DNA from: Ixodes scapularis
Taxonomy: Eukaryota; Arthropoda; Arachnida; Ixodida; Ixodidae
Reading direction: 5' to 3'
Assembly: GCF_016920785.2 (NCBI RefSeq)
Contig: NW_024609846.1
Coordinates: 82,531,816-82,595,815 of the forward strand
DNA: 64,000 bases
The notes beneath the pieces were generated by a model. That model made no database searches. It worked only from the letters and a program-made list of their open reading frames with translations, and had not been told where the DNA came from. Both the position numbers and the translations under genes were made by a program. This document shows, piece after piece, positions 1-11,300 of the stretch; position 1 is the stretch's first letter; the number at the start of each line of letters is the position of its first letter.

Positions 1-1006
1 CGCATAGTAGAAAGGAGTAGTGGGATAAGGCGCCGACTCGGAAAAATCCCGGATGTACGCGGTGGCGCTGCAGTCGTATGGACAGGAGGATCCGACCGGC
101 TCCGAGCGTTCCAAAGGCCTTCGGCGAGAGGCTCTCTCTTGCGGTTTGGCCGTTTCGCGGTATGGCAGCGCGAAGTGGCTCCCATTCTGAACTCATCTTT
201 CCCCCTGTTTGCTGTCGTTTGTGGCCAATGAAGTGTCATGCCGAATTAGTGTCTAATCGCGCAGCAAACGCAATGAAAGCCGCTTTGGCTGCCCGCTGCA
301 TACAGCCTATCCAGAACATGGTTTAGTGGCGCCCCCTGGCGCCGTCGACACGGAGTGCGGCGGCCGTGAGCGCTCGATGAGCTCACTACTCCTCCTCTAG
401 TTCACGGCAGGGGGGTAAAGGTGGGTGAGGAGGAGTGGCAAATCCCGTGCGCCGACACCCGGGGTCCCGAGTGAACGATCGCGAAAGAGAGCGACAGAAC
501 ACGAGAGAAAGAAAGCAACGTTGCCATGGTAAACGCGAAGAGGGAAAACTGTCAGCAATATAAACAGTGACAATTTAACGTTGTAAACTAAATTCTGAGC
601 TATTCTAACGCTTATAAAAAGCAATAAAGTCATTACGCTGCATTAACTTCCCTTCTGTCGAAATCTCGGAAATCTGGTGGTTGCGCAGTTTCGTATTCCT
701 CAACCGCGTCCACCCGCGCCCCACCGGCGAAGCCGGGTAAATGGTTTAGTTTAGCGTTAACGCGAGGCCGTACATCTGCGCGCTATGCAAAAAGAAAGCT
801 TCGAAAGGAACGCGAATATCTTTCCACCGGTAAGTTCGTGGATTGTTGAAGTTCACGAAACTGCTCTGATGATGTAGCCGTGTTTGGGACCCCGAGGGTC
901 TGCCTGCATGACCCGCCGCTTGCGGCAGCCAGAATGTATGGGAAAATGGCGGACCTTTTCCTCTAGAGTTACTATGTATGATCTCTATGAGTTCACGGCC
1001 ACTCAA
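1..1006. other. No recognisable gene
   Basis: I see no recognisable coding exon, RNA gene or bounded mobile element here. Open frames are short, and none shows a domain I know. The stretch is moderately GC-rich and ends at the target duplication of the hAT-like element that starts at 1015. Confidence 0.5.
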
Positions 1007-1014
1007 GCCAGGAC

Positions 1015-2190
1015 TAGAGCACTATATAGCTCCTACGGAGCAGAGTAGCGCAATCCTTTGAACCCCGTGTTTTGCCGACAACATGGCCGACAAAGCGGCT
1101 CGGCGCGAGTCACGTGGTACTCAGGGTTCCAGGAGGCGGCCCGCCCTATGGGAGAATACATGGAGATCGATACAACACGGCTGATTAAAAAATGAACGGC
1201 AAGTTCACACTTTTCAAAACTAGTCTGCCGTGAAGTTAGTAAAGCACTAAACACTTTATCAAAGTTTTAATAATATCGGATGCGTGTGCAAATTTTGAGA
1301 AGGCAATTTCCAAGGCAATGGCGTTTGAAGCAGACGATTTTTGCTCGCAGCGGAGATGGGCTTTTCGGGTTGGCCGGAGCGGGTCACGTGAATGGTGTGA
1401 CGTCGCCGTGTAGTCTGCTGCGTGATGCCGCTCAAGTAATTTTAAAAAAAAAGTCAGGTCCTTGCGGGGCACAAAACTTAGCGCAAATTATTCTAAAATG
1501 TTCCATTATTATGTCAAAAACAATTGCCACTCCGTACACCCCCACAATACTGAAGAAACAGCGATTGTCTCACGTTCTCCATGCATTTCTGACGGCAGTT
1601 GGAACCTCCGGGCGTTCGCCGCTAGTCGCCGAGAGGCGGCGTTCTAGATTGCGCTACTCTAGAGTGCCTTCATACACACGCGCGCTTTTGCTTGAGTGGT
1701 GACATCTCAGCCATTTTTCCGCCCAATCGTTTTTTTATGCATTTTGAAGTGCACGCAATACGGTGTCACTCAGCTCGAGCGCGTAGCTTTGGCTAATGCA
1801 TAGACGCCATTTTACAGCCCAAGTCTAGCACCGAGTGCGCGAGAGCGTCACGCGCTGTCACATTCAGGTCAACAATGAATGTCTTCACCCTGAGACAGAC
1901 AGACATGCAGGCACCCTACGCTACTCTAAAGCCCCTTGATAAAGGCGTTTTTTACAAGTACCGCCAACCATTGTTGTGGAACCGCGCGAGACACGTGCCA
2001 CGAGCGGGTGCTCCGCCGCCATTCGCTTCCTAGAGCCGCTCAATTCAGTGCTGCGCCGCCATTCGCTTCCAAGGGCCGCTCGAGATGCGGGTCTCGTGCA
2101 CTCGTGCATTTGACGCTACTTGCACGACAAACGCAAGCATATCGAGGGGCTTTACGCTACTCTGCTCCGAAGGAGCTATATAGTGCTCTA
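1015..2190. mobile_element. Non-autonomous hAT-like element with 8-bp target duplication
   Basis: The ends are inverted repeats of about 36 bp with one mismatch, beginning TAGAGCACTATATAG on both strands. The element is flanked by an exact 8-bp direct repeat, GCCAGGAC, at 1007-1014 and 2191-2198. An 8-bp duplication is the hallmark of hAT transposition. No transposase frame is present, so it must have been moved in trans. The motif GCTACTCT recurs inside (near 1654, 1917 and 2155), like the subterminal repeats hAT transposases bind. Short TIRs beginning TAG are also compatible with other 8-bp-duplication superfamilies, so the family name is less certain than the boundaries. Confidence 0.8.
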
Positions 2191-2378
2191 GCCAGGACCT
2201 ACGACGTCATGAAGGAGGTTATTTTTTGCTTGTTTTTGCAATTCTAAATTGCCTATAACTTTTAAACTAAAGCGAATTTCGCGAAAAAAAAAAAGTTTCA
2301 CTAAGTTACTATGTTCAGTGCGCTCAGGTTCGGTGTAAATTAAAAAAACAGTAGAAAGTCCTTACAGGGCCCCTTTAA

Positions 2379-3100
2379 AGGGGCACTGACACATCAAAAT
2401 CGTAATTTATTTTATTATCCGAAACGATTGAAAATGATGCCGGGACATTACCCTCAAAATTCGAAACTTGGGAATTCAGTATTTGTGAATTACAAAAACA
2501 ATTTCCAAATGCCGAATTTGAAGAGTCCCGCGCGATCCGCGCCAGCGCAGTGAGTCAAATTTTGCGGTCTCCTTCGACTCGACTTTCTTTCGGACCTCCG
2601 CACCACGCTGTGAAGCAAAGCGCCGTTGCTACCGCGACCCGAAGAGAGGAGGAGGTGAGCAGGCGGGATAGAAGGGAGCCGACGCGGGGAAAAAACCGGT
2701 CTTCCCCGCCTCTGCTCGAGCGCCGCCAAGGTTTCCGAGGGAGAACACAAATTCAGGAAGCGACATCACACCGAAATCAGATTTTCGGTATTTCAAAAAG
2801 AAAGGCCGTAGTGCGTTCGTCATTGCGTTAAAAAACATGTTTTACGATTGCCGTTATTAAATGTTATAAAGATGTCGCCTACAAAGCTTCTAAATTTCCT
2901 GATTTTTGACGTCACCGATCAAAAGAAGCAAGGAGGTTAGCGCGGGAAATATAAACGCCAAAAATAGAAAGGCGCGCGCGCGCGGGTTGAAATTTTTTTT
3001 TTTTTTTTTGCGATGCGATTTTTTTTGCGTGTCTATGACTACAACTTGCATCGTTTTAGACAATAAAAAAGAATACGACCTTTGGGGTGTCAGTGCCCCT
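2379..3100. mobile_element. TTAA-target MITE with AGGGGCACTGACAC ends
   Basis: The terminal inverted repeat AGGGGCACTGACAC is present at both ends, and TTAA tetranucleotides flank it at 2375-2378 and 3101-3104. TTAA duplication is typical of piggyBac-type insertion. The interior has no recognisable transposase. Two other elements in the window (7992-9563 and 20092-20860) have similar AGGG-type ends beside TTAA. Confidence 0.75.
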
Positions 3101-3104
3101 TTAA

Positions 3105-3407
3105 GCTTTTGGTACTAGGCAGTGGTTTTCAGGGATGCTGCCGCTACACGCCCTTTTTCAGAGTAATCGCGGGCGCCGTCAAGTTTCTGACGCTTCCAGT
3201 CTCAAATGCCGAAGCAGACAGAGTATTCTCCCCCGTCACTGACCAAAACGGAACTTCTCAATAAAGGAAGCTTGACCGTCTGGAGTCCACCCCAAGAATA
3301 AAGCTTGACCTCCGACTGCAGCAGAAAACATAATCTCGATACATGGTCCCAGATGAAGTGCTCCAGAAAAGGACTGCCAACTATTCTTGGGCTAGAAGCA
3401 TCTAAAC
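3105..3407. other. No recognisable gene
   Basis: There is no coding exon or bounded element that I can support between the TTAA element and the inverted repeat that follows. Confidence 0.4.
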
Positions 3408-3607
3408 TCCGCGACAACTTCTCTTGGCAATGCAGTGGAAGGTACAGGCCCGCGTCCCTTCTCCCATTTTGAGTGTACGCAGGCTCTCCTCCTCCCCCAT
3501 TTCCGGGGAAAGGAGGGCTGAAGCAATGGTGCCCGCGCACACTCAAAATGGGAGGGGGGACGCGGGCCTGTACCTTCCACTGCATTGCCAAGAAAACTTA
3601 TCGCGGA
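3408..3607. repeat. Inverted repeat (fold-back) with arms of about 73 bp
   Basis: The arms at 3408-3480 and 3534-3607 are reverse complements with only a few mismatches. They are separated by about 53 bp of unrelated sequence. Both include the stretch CAATGCAGTGGAAGGTACAG. No flanking target duplication was found, so it could be a small fold-back element or a local inverted duplication. Confidence 0.8.
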
Positions 3608-3769
3608 GTGTAGTAGAACTTCGCCGCAGTATTTGATATTAGTTTGAAGTGTTTGAACCGCTTCACCCTCACTCTTGTGAACTGCAGAGTACGGCCCGCA
3701 CGTGTGTGCAGTAAACTGAAGACTGCACTGCACCCATCAGTCGACGAAGCCGACGATGAGCAGCCAATG

Positions 3770-4891
3770 GGCGCGTTAAGTTAACGCGCTCGAGCGCGCT
3801 CCAGCGGTCAGAGTGCACTCGAGCTAAACTAAACGACATCTTCTCACTTCCGGTGCACGGTGGCGGAGCGCGCTCCGCGAGCTCCGTCGTCGGAGATGGT
3901 GCGCGGGAGCGCGAACAGGTCGGTTTCCGGTGAGATGACGGCGTTTCCGCTCTCGCGGCCAGTCTCGCGGTTACTCGCGGTGATTTTGCACGGTGGTGCG
4001 GTGGTCGTGGTTTCACTGGTTTCACACGGTGGTGCGGTGGTCTCGCACGAGACGGAAGAATCATCAAAACCCTCGCGTTTTGGGCTCCGGACGCTCCGGA
4101 CCGGGCCGCCGGGCCACTCTGGACCAGAGGCGTCGGGTGTGCGCAATCCGTGGCGAGCGAGTTCGCTCCCGAACGCTCCGATGATGCCACCGCGCTCGCC
4201 TCGCCAAACTTCGCCGACCGCGACCGCACCAACCGAACCCCGCTGCCGAAAGGCTCCGGCCTAGCCAGGAACGGCACCGAGGTAGGCCGGTCGTGGGTAG
4301 GAGCTGCTCGTTCTGCGCTACGATGCAGTGCTCGGAGCTCTCGGCGTCGTTCGTACTTGCGCCGAAGTCTTTAGGGACTCCGTCGGACGCGCAAGTCGCG
4401 CAAGTCGCGCCTGCTTGGATGCGTGGATACTTCGACGGCGATCGCTTGGCAGCTCGTGTAGTCGTTCCGTCATCGTGGAAAATAAAAAAAAACAAAAAAA
4501 CATGGTGCTGGTGTAGAAAGGTATGCATACGTCCTTCAAATGCTTGTCGAAGTTCTTTATGTCATTCTTTAAGGCTTTTGGTAATTCAGAAGGCGTTCGG
4601 CGTACCTTTAATCGCCGCACCAACAGCGTGCAGCATAAATACAAGCTCTCGATGTTGCCGCCGTCTCCGCGCACTTATTTCATCGAAGTCGTCGTCGACC
4701 AAACACTTTTTCGATGTTTCGACGGGACGGGAGCCATGTTCAAGCGCGCGTCGGAAAGCCGGAACCGGAAACGTTAAAAAAGCAGGCGTCAGATGGCGCC
4801 TCGGTACCAAAGTGCGCCGTTAAGCTACGCTCCGAACCCGCGCGCTCGAGCGCAGATGTCCGGAGTCTGGAGCTCGCTAACTTAACGCGCC
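3770..4891. mobile_element. Putative DNA transposon, GGCGCGTTAAG ends
   Basis: The left end GGCGCGTTAAGTTAACG and the right end CGCTAACTTAACGCGCC form an inverted repeat. The flanks carry CAATG at 3765-3769 and 4892-4896, consistent with a 5-bp target duplication (6 bp if one end base is excluded). The interior is GC-rich with several overlapping open frames on both strands, and I recognise none of the proteins. The superfamily is not assigned. Confidence 0.6.
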
Positions 4892-5529
4892 CAATGCCAA
4901 TCATCGCAGACTACCGCCGCGCAGGGTTGCCAGGTGTTTGAACTCCAACCCGCCAAACGTCTACGAGATATAGCCCAAAAATAGCCAAATGTCAAAACAA
5001 ACAAACAAACTGATCATTTGAAACGTTTATTTTGAGCAGAAAAGACACATAATACATTTTTATCCACCAGATGTCCCAGAAATGGCGTCCCTTGCACGTT
5101 CGGCGAACTTCCTGAAACGCTCGTACAAGCGCATGACAACATGTATTGGGACGCTTGCTATCGGGGCATGATGACCAGAATGACGTCACGGGAGAGCCAA
5201 TCAACAGACAACCTAAAGAATGCGCAGAACAGGTGCTGTTAAGGCCGCAAGGAATCGCGCCGTCACTTGTTGAGATGGAGGAATAACAACACATGCTTGC
5301 ATTCGGACAAAATTCGGAGGTAAACAATTGCACAAGGTGCGCAAAAAGAAGACAAATTTGTTTACTGTCGCAAACTTATCAGGGTTAAGGGTCTGAAGCG
5401 CCCCCCAAGAGAAAGAGGACATAAAAGCCTGGAGCAAGGAAGCATTAGACTTCCTCCGGCAGTGATGGACACCTCCTTTTCGGACAGATACGTACCATCC
5501 CATATGACCTTTGCGTTAAAATTACCGTT

Positions 5530-5655
5530 AATGTCCTTGTTACTGTTGTGTTAAGTTCCTGTAATACTGCGACACCACAGGCCTGAAGTACAGGCCAATG
5601 GCCTTTCTGTGGTGCTGCGACCCTCCAGGGTCGAATAAAGACTATCTATCTACTC
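5530..5655 (+). repeat. Retroelement-like 3' tail
   Basis: A stretch with an internal inverted repeat (CACCACAGGCC paired with a GGCC-to-GTGGTG stretch) is followed by AATAAAGACT and then TATCTATCTA. A polyadenylation-like hexamer followed by a short tandem tail is typical of non-LTR retrotransposon or SINE 3' ends. The family is not identified. Confidence 0.4.
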
Positions 5656-5710
5656 TAAAAAACACATTTGAACCTATAAACCCAAGGGCTTTCAGGCATT
5701 TTGGTTCCAG

Positions 5711-5779
5711 CACAGGTCAGAAATTGCCCAATGCACAGGTCAGAAGTAGCCCAATGCACAGGTCAGAAATAGCCCAATA
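5711..5779 (+). repeat. Three tandem copies of a 23-bp unit
   Basis: The unit CACAGGTCAGAAATTGCCCA plus ATG is repeated head to tail, with starts at 5711, 5734 and 5757 and one or two substitutions per copy. Confidence 0.8.
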
Positions 5780-5877
5780 CTAGCCAAATAGCCAACTACC
5801 ATTTTCTCCCGCCAACTGCAAATAAAACTAGCCCAATTTGTCTATTTATAGCCCAACCTGTCAACCCTGCCGCCGCG

Positions 5878-6324
5878 GCCTCCCTCGTCGTTTACCGGCA
5901 TGTTTACCGGCCCATCGTCTCTCCGACGACCTTCCAGGTCGAGATTTACGAAAAAAGTCGACGACTGATTGCCGCAAGTGTTCGCTATTAATTTTCTTTC
6001 TTGTTTTTAATACCTTGATATTGTGCATATTTGGTGTAGCGACTTGTTGGCGAAATCTCGAATAAAATGGCTACTTTTGGCTACTTTCTGCGCGTGATTT
6101 GGCTACTTTGATTCTAAATCCAGTGGCAACCCTGCTGATTTGTTTTTCTCCGTCAGCTGCGTAGAGAGATCGGAGCCGACCTTGTTTGGGACGTCGTAGA
6201 CGAAAACATCCGCGGCCGTGGCAGCCTGGGCCAGGCCACCAGAGGTGTGACAACCTAGGCTTCGAAGACACCGAAACAAACTCGTGATTCCGTGTGAAGT
6301 CCGCCAGCGGATCGAGGTCGAGAG
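5878..6324 (+). promoter_or_regulatory. Upstream region of PINK1 (presumed promoter and 5' UTR)
   Basis: This is the stretch between the hAT element and the PINK1 start codon. I see no convincing TATA box. The segment at 6068-6134 ends CAGTGGCAACCCTG, which matches the terminal repeat of the hAT-like element just upstream. A transposon end therefore lies within about 200 bp of the PINK1 start codon. The transcription start cannot be placed from sequence alone. Confidence 0.35.
6068..6134. mobile_element. hAT end fragment (relative of the 4922-5869 element)
   Basis: GGCTACTTT motifs recur here, followed by GTGGCAACCCTG, the same terminal sequence as the hAT-like element at 4922. Only one end is visible, so this is a remnant or solo end. 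Confidence 0.5.
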
Positions 6325-6696
6325 ATGCGGCTGGCGCTGTCAAAGGGAGCGCAGTGGTTGCAGCATGGCGGCCATCGGGTCCGCGACTCGGCGTTCCCTT
6401 CCTACCTGACCACCGTGCTGGCGCGGAGCAGGGTCCTGTGGCGGGGCCTGTGGGCCCGCGCCAGCCCCAGGTCCCTGGTGTCGCGCCCGAGACCCTGGCT
6501 GTTCTCGAGCCCAGGGCGCGCAGGGCCGCCGGCATGGAGCGCGTCGAGTGCTGCAGTTCTGGGCAGGCGCGCCGCTCGGAGGCTCTGGGGCGGCCCTACC
6601 CTGCCCCTAATGGGACTGACGGGGATCTGCCTGATCCGCAAGCCGGCCCTGGTGACGAGTGAGGAGGAGCTGGAGAGCGTCTGCGTCGCCATAAGG
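6325..6696 (+). CDS. PINK1: PINK1 exon 1 (residues 1-124)
   Basis: Encodes the mitochondrial targeting region, a short hydrophobic stretch with Pro-Leu-Met-Gly-Leu-Thr-Gly, and the acidic SEEELE segment. The start chosen is the first ATG of a frame that is basic and amphipathic from its first residue. The donor is AGG|GTGGGT, phase 0. The frame stays open for 45 bases past the donor, so the splice call rests on the next exon and on homology to PINK1. Confidence 0.85.
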
Positions 6697-8272
6697 GTGG
6701 GTGGCGTGCGAGCGAGCGGAGGACTCCAGTCCCTGCGCTGACGGACGGGCATGTGTGGCAGGAATTGGTCAGCGAATTCCCCAAGGAGGATTCGTTCCGT
6801 GTGCCGGACAAGGGGACGCTGACCCTGGATGACTTGGAGCTGGGCGAACACCTCGACACGGGCAGCAATGCCGTCGTCTACAGCGCCCGCTGGAAGGAGC
6901 AGCCCCGCAAACGAGGTAGAGTACTACAGCACTTTTATCATCGCTCGAACCTAGGGCAAGATATGCTGCTGCTTCGAGTGGCACGACGTTAGATATGAAG
7001 GGAGAGGGACCTCATTCGAACTTTTTGGGTTGACAGCTGACATTCTGCAAGGTGAGCTTTCTAGGATGAGCTCTTGGACAGCGGTGAATAATAACTCTCG
7101 CAATGTGGGCACGAGATACTTCAAGCAGATGTCCCGTGGAAGAAGGATCCATAATACTTTGTCGCACTACGTGTCTTTGTCACTTTGTGCTGAAGCGTCA
7201 TTTCTAGTGAGTTGCAATGTTTAGTTTTCACTGTTGGCCCTGCTCGCAGCATCTGCGTCTCAGTTTATGAGGATTCAAGTCGTTGGTCAAGTGTATACAA
7301 CCTTGTGCTAGTATGCTTCATACGCACACTCGCTAACTGGCGTCAGCTGCTAGCCAACTTGAAGAAAGGTTCAGCATCGATTCTTTCATTCGTCCATCTG
7401 TGTCCGTACACTGGGTTTGCTTTAAAGGGATACTGCAACAAAATTCTAGTGACTATTTTATTGTCTAAATGTCAACCTCATTCTGGTCAAACCGCGGAGA
7501 CACCGATTGTTTGCTTGAGGAATAATCTGTATGTCATTACGTCACTTTAAACTTAAAAGCAGCACCGCTTCACGGAAGTATGGCAACCAGCTGCGTCTGC
7601 GCGAGCCCTCTCTGACTGTATTTCCCTTCTCTCTCGGTCTATTAAACTCCTTTAAGGAGCGCGTAGGGGAACTAAAAACGACTAGGGTTTAGTGCGTTGA
7701 AGATGCCAGGTGGCGAAGCTCATAACCATGCCAGCCCCCAAGCAGCTTTGCCTGTGCTGGACCAATTGACGTCATGTCTATGACATCAATTGGTTCAGCT
7801 CTTGTGATGCATCGAGCTCTTCGATGGCTCATCTTTGAGCGCTCGCTGGAATCGGTATTTTGGAATGAAAAATATAGCCATTTGTTCAAAATACAAGTGT
7901 GAGATTGTCATTAGCAGATTAAGTTTACCATGTTTAACTTATTTCGGAACGTGAGAGGTATTTTTAAAGTTTTGCTTCATTATCTCTTTGAAGGGGTACT
8001 CCGGCGTTTTCTTCATAGTCCCAGATTTGCCTGAAAATTTCCTAAACACACCAAGAAGCATACTTAAAACAGCAACCCAAATATTGGGAAAAAATGCATT
8101 TTTTTCGTAAAGTTATTGAGTCCATAATTTTGGTCCTCACCGTGTTTTAGAGCGCAGCTCTTAGGGGCCCGTTTCCGGCTTGAGCGGTGTCGCTGTCGCC
8201 ATCGGCGTAACTGCAAGGTCACGTAACCCCCCCAAGGTCACGTCCCCGTCCCCCCCATCCAAGGTCACGGGA

Positions 8273-8304
<32 letters not shown>

Positions 8305-11300
8305 AGGTCACATTACACCCGTGACGTCACACGACCCCCCTGGGGTCACGTGACCTCAAGGAGTCACTTATCCCTCAGCACGCTTCCATCCTCCTCCTCA
8401 AGAGCTGCGCTCTAATCCGACGTTAAAGGGAATGGTAAACGGCTTTTCTTTTTTCAGAGTTAAAGTTTCTATCTTTGTTGAGGGTGTGGTATATCAGATT
8501 CCCTTAACATGCGGTAAGAAGTATGTTGGTCAGACTGGGAGATGCCTGAACGATAGGCTCCGAGAACATAGTCTGAACGTAAAAAACTATCGGGATGGCC
8601 ATCTTTCAGTGCACTGCCATGACTGCGGATGCAAACCTTTGTTTGACTCATGTTCCGTACTTGCTAAACATAAAAATAGAACTGTTAGGGAGATTATTGA
8701 AGCAGACGAAATAAAAAGGGCAGGGCTGGGGTGTGTCAGCGTTGCATCTATCGACCTTTTCGATAAGGAAGTGCAGTTCATGCAGGTGGCGGCTAGGCCT
8801 GGGGTTGGTTGATTGATAGGATCGAAGCGTGTATATATGCCTCATTTCCATGTTGATTAAATAGTTGCAGTCAGCGCTCGTGTCTGTCTTGTCTTTCTTT
8901 CTTTTGTCCTCGTCCAAAAAAGCGCTACCATGCCTTTGGCAACCCAAGACCAATACCAACTAGCCCAACACACAGCTTTGTAAAGTTTCTACTAGCAACA
9001 ATAAATAAGTGACGTCAGCAGAAGGCAGGGGTTCACTTTTTTCACTGTAGACTTTGTTCCCAACTGATTACAAGCAGTTTCATGGTGTCAAATAAATGCT
9101 TTAAAAGTTCGCTCCAGCATGCGCAGCAGCACGAAAGAAATGCTCACAAATGCTCGTCCATTTTTAGGCTAACCTGTTGACCTGCAAGCCTGCCTTCCTT
9201 TGACATCACGGCACAGAAAGGCGGGGGTATATTTGTATGTTGGTTTTGGCAATATTTTCACTTGCTGATTTTACAATAAATATTCTAAATTTGATGATAC
9301 TAAATAGCGTACCAGAAAGGGTAAAGGCTGGTGATTCCAAAAATATAGTTGGCGTAAAATACCAGGCAAGTGCCCACTCAAACTTTGGAGACAATCGCGA
9401 AAAAATGGGGATGGCTTGTCCGGTCATCTATTTTGTATATAGATGTACTGTGTGTATTTTCTGAGATCTTACAAATTTGGGAATGGGCACTTAGTGTGGA
9501 ACAGGCAGATGTGCGGTATTTTACGGTAGTTGGGGTAGCTAAAAAAGTCGCCAGAGTATCCCTTTAATACTGGTCGGTTGCCAGTGTGACCGAGCAACAA
9601 TGTGTACTAGGAACTTGGGTGTCAAGACCTGCTGCAATACGTGTAGCTCCACGACGGCAGGAATTTCGGGAACCCTCGGTACAGATCACATGCTTTCTTC
9701 TCATTGTGTCTCCGCGACTGCACATGAGCCGTGACAGCTACCGCCATCATTGTGTCAGAGGCGAGCTCTGACGCAAAGTTCGATGCAAAAACTGGCGTTA
9801 TGACTGATAAAAACCGGCATTCCTCGGACACGGACTGTCCTCTGTGGTTATAGCTTGATGGAAGGGCATTGAAGACAAATACCTGCCGTGCTGCCTTGCC
9901 CACGGTTTCTGCTCATGTTTAGAAGAAGAAGAAGAAGAAAAATAGAAGGTGCTATGGAGAATTCGGCAGTCTTGAAATGGTGCTGGCTACTCATGTTTAA
10001 ACATGTTTAAACATAAAATACATCCCAGATGTCGCAAAGCAAACGTCATAGTGCCTTCTGTTGGTGCTTTTTAATGTGAGATCACTCGGTACTTCCGGAA
10101 TTTCCAGAATTGAGTGGAGTTGCCCTCATATTTATTCCTTTGCTGTTCCGGAGGACGCTCCTATCTGTGGATTGTGCAGGCACAATGCATAGTATGCGTT
10201 GTGCCGATGTTGAACTACTTTCACAGTATGGGTCCTTCCATGTACAGTGTTTTCTGTACCTTCCCCAGAGGAGCCTGAGCCTGCCTTTGACCTGGCCGTG
10301 AAGGTGATGTTCAACTACTCGGCTGAGTCAACCGCAGCGTCCGTCTGGCAGTCCCTCCACAAGGAGTGCCTCCCGGCCTGGCTTCACCCTGGTGGCCCCA
10401 GGTACCCTGAGGGATGTACAGTCGGGGCGCCTGAGGGGGGGACACAGGCAGTGATGTGATTGCTGCGCCAAGCTGCACCAAGGGGCTAACCCTGCTACAT
10501 CCTGATACATTTTGCCAAAATATTAGTAATCTGCGCCAAGAGACCAATTTTGGTCGCCTTTCAAAACTGAAACTATATTGAGTACCGTAATTAAGCACTC
10601 GTGAGCTAGGTGGCGCAAGCGGCCGCCCGACACAAAGTACCCTGCATCAATCGTTCATCCAGTCCTTACATGGTTTTTACCGCCGTCTCTCGTTTCACGC
10701 TCTCGTTGATCTTGTCGCCTCGCATATTTTTTAAAACTTTTTCAACGGTAGACGCGGGCATCTGCGGATATCCCGACGCTAGCGTGCTGGGTGCCATCCA
10801 TGCCATCATGCTGTGAAACGAAACCACGTTTTTGCGTGGTAGGAGTTGCTTTGAGAGCTGAAGCAGTTGCTCCTGAAAGCAACGGCCGTGGGAAAACTAT
10901 TTGGTCCCTGCTTGCCAGTCACCGTGGTCGCACGACGTTGGGCGTTGCCGTCCCCACGTCGCTGCAGATATGGTGCTTTCTAAACTTAAACGTAAGGACT
11001 GCCCTAATGTTCATCAACATTCCTGTTCTTGTTTAAAACGCTGCTACAAAAATCCGTCTAGCTCAAAGACTGCTGTTTGGAAGTACTGATTACCCGGGTT
11101 TCTATCGGTAGGCTTTCTTTCGAGGGGGACCCCGGCACATAAAAAATCTGCCACAAAAAAAAGTTGGTGAAGAGAAGTGAGTTAAGGCAATGTCTGCACG
11201 CTGAACCCGCACAGGGCACTTGTTTGTCTCGAGCTCAGTCGTTGCACAAAGCGCTTCAAGAACTTCTTGACCCTGGCTCGTGATGTCTTGCATCGATGCG

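Larger units (their letters stand above)
4922..5869. mobile_element. Non-autonomous hAT-like element, CAGGGTTGCCAG ends
   Basis: The left end CAGGGTTGCCAG pairs with the right end CTGTCAACCCTG. An exact 8-bp duplication, CCGCCGCG, flanks it at 4914-4921 and 5870-5877. There is no transposase. The interior is composite: a LINE- or SINE-like 3' tail near 5530-5655 and a short tandem repeat at 5711-5779. Confidence 0.8.
7992..9563. mobile_element. TTAA-target element with nested insertions
   Basis: The left end AGGGGTACTCCGGCG pairs with the right end CGCCAGAGTATCCCT. The flank is TTAA at 9564-9567 and the one-base variant TTGA at 7988-7991. Inside lie a MITE (8150-8412), a Penelope fragment (8432-8960) and a 171-bp MITE (9354-9524). 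The stretches near 8010-8145 and 9060-9350 have diverged relatives at 19840-19960 and 22020-22340, which supports one repeat family. Confidence 0.6.

Noticed and set aside
3669..4277. 202-codon - strand frame and overlapping + frames
   Set aside because: Several frames are open at once because of GC-rich composition, which argues against real coding. No motif is recognised.
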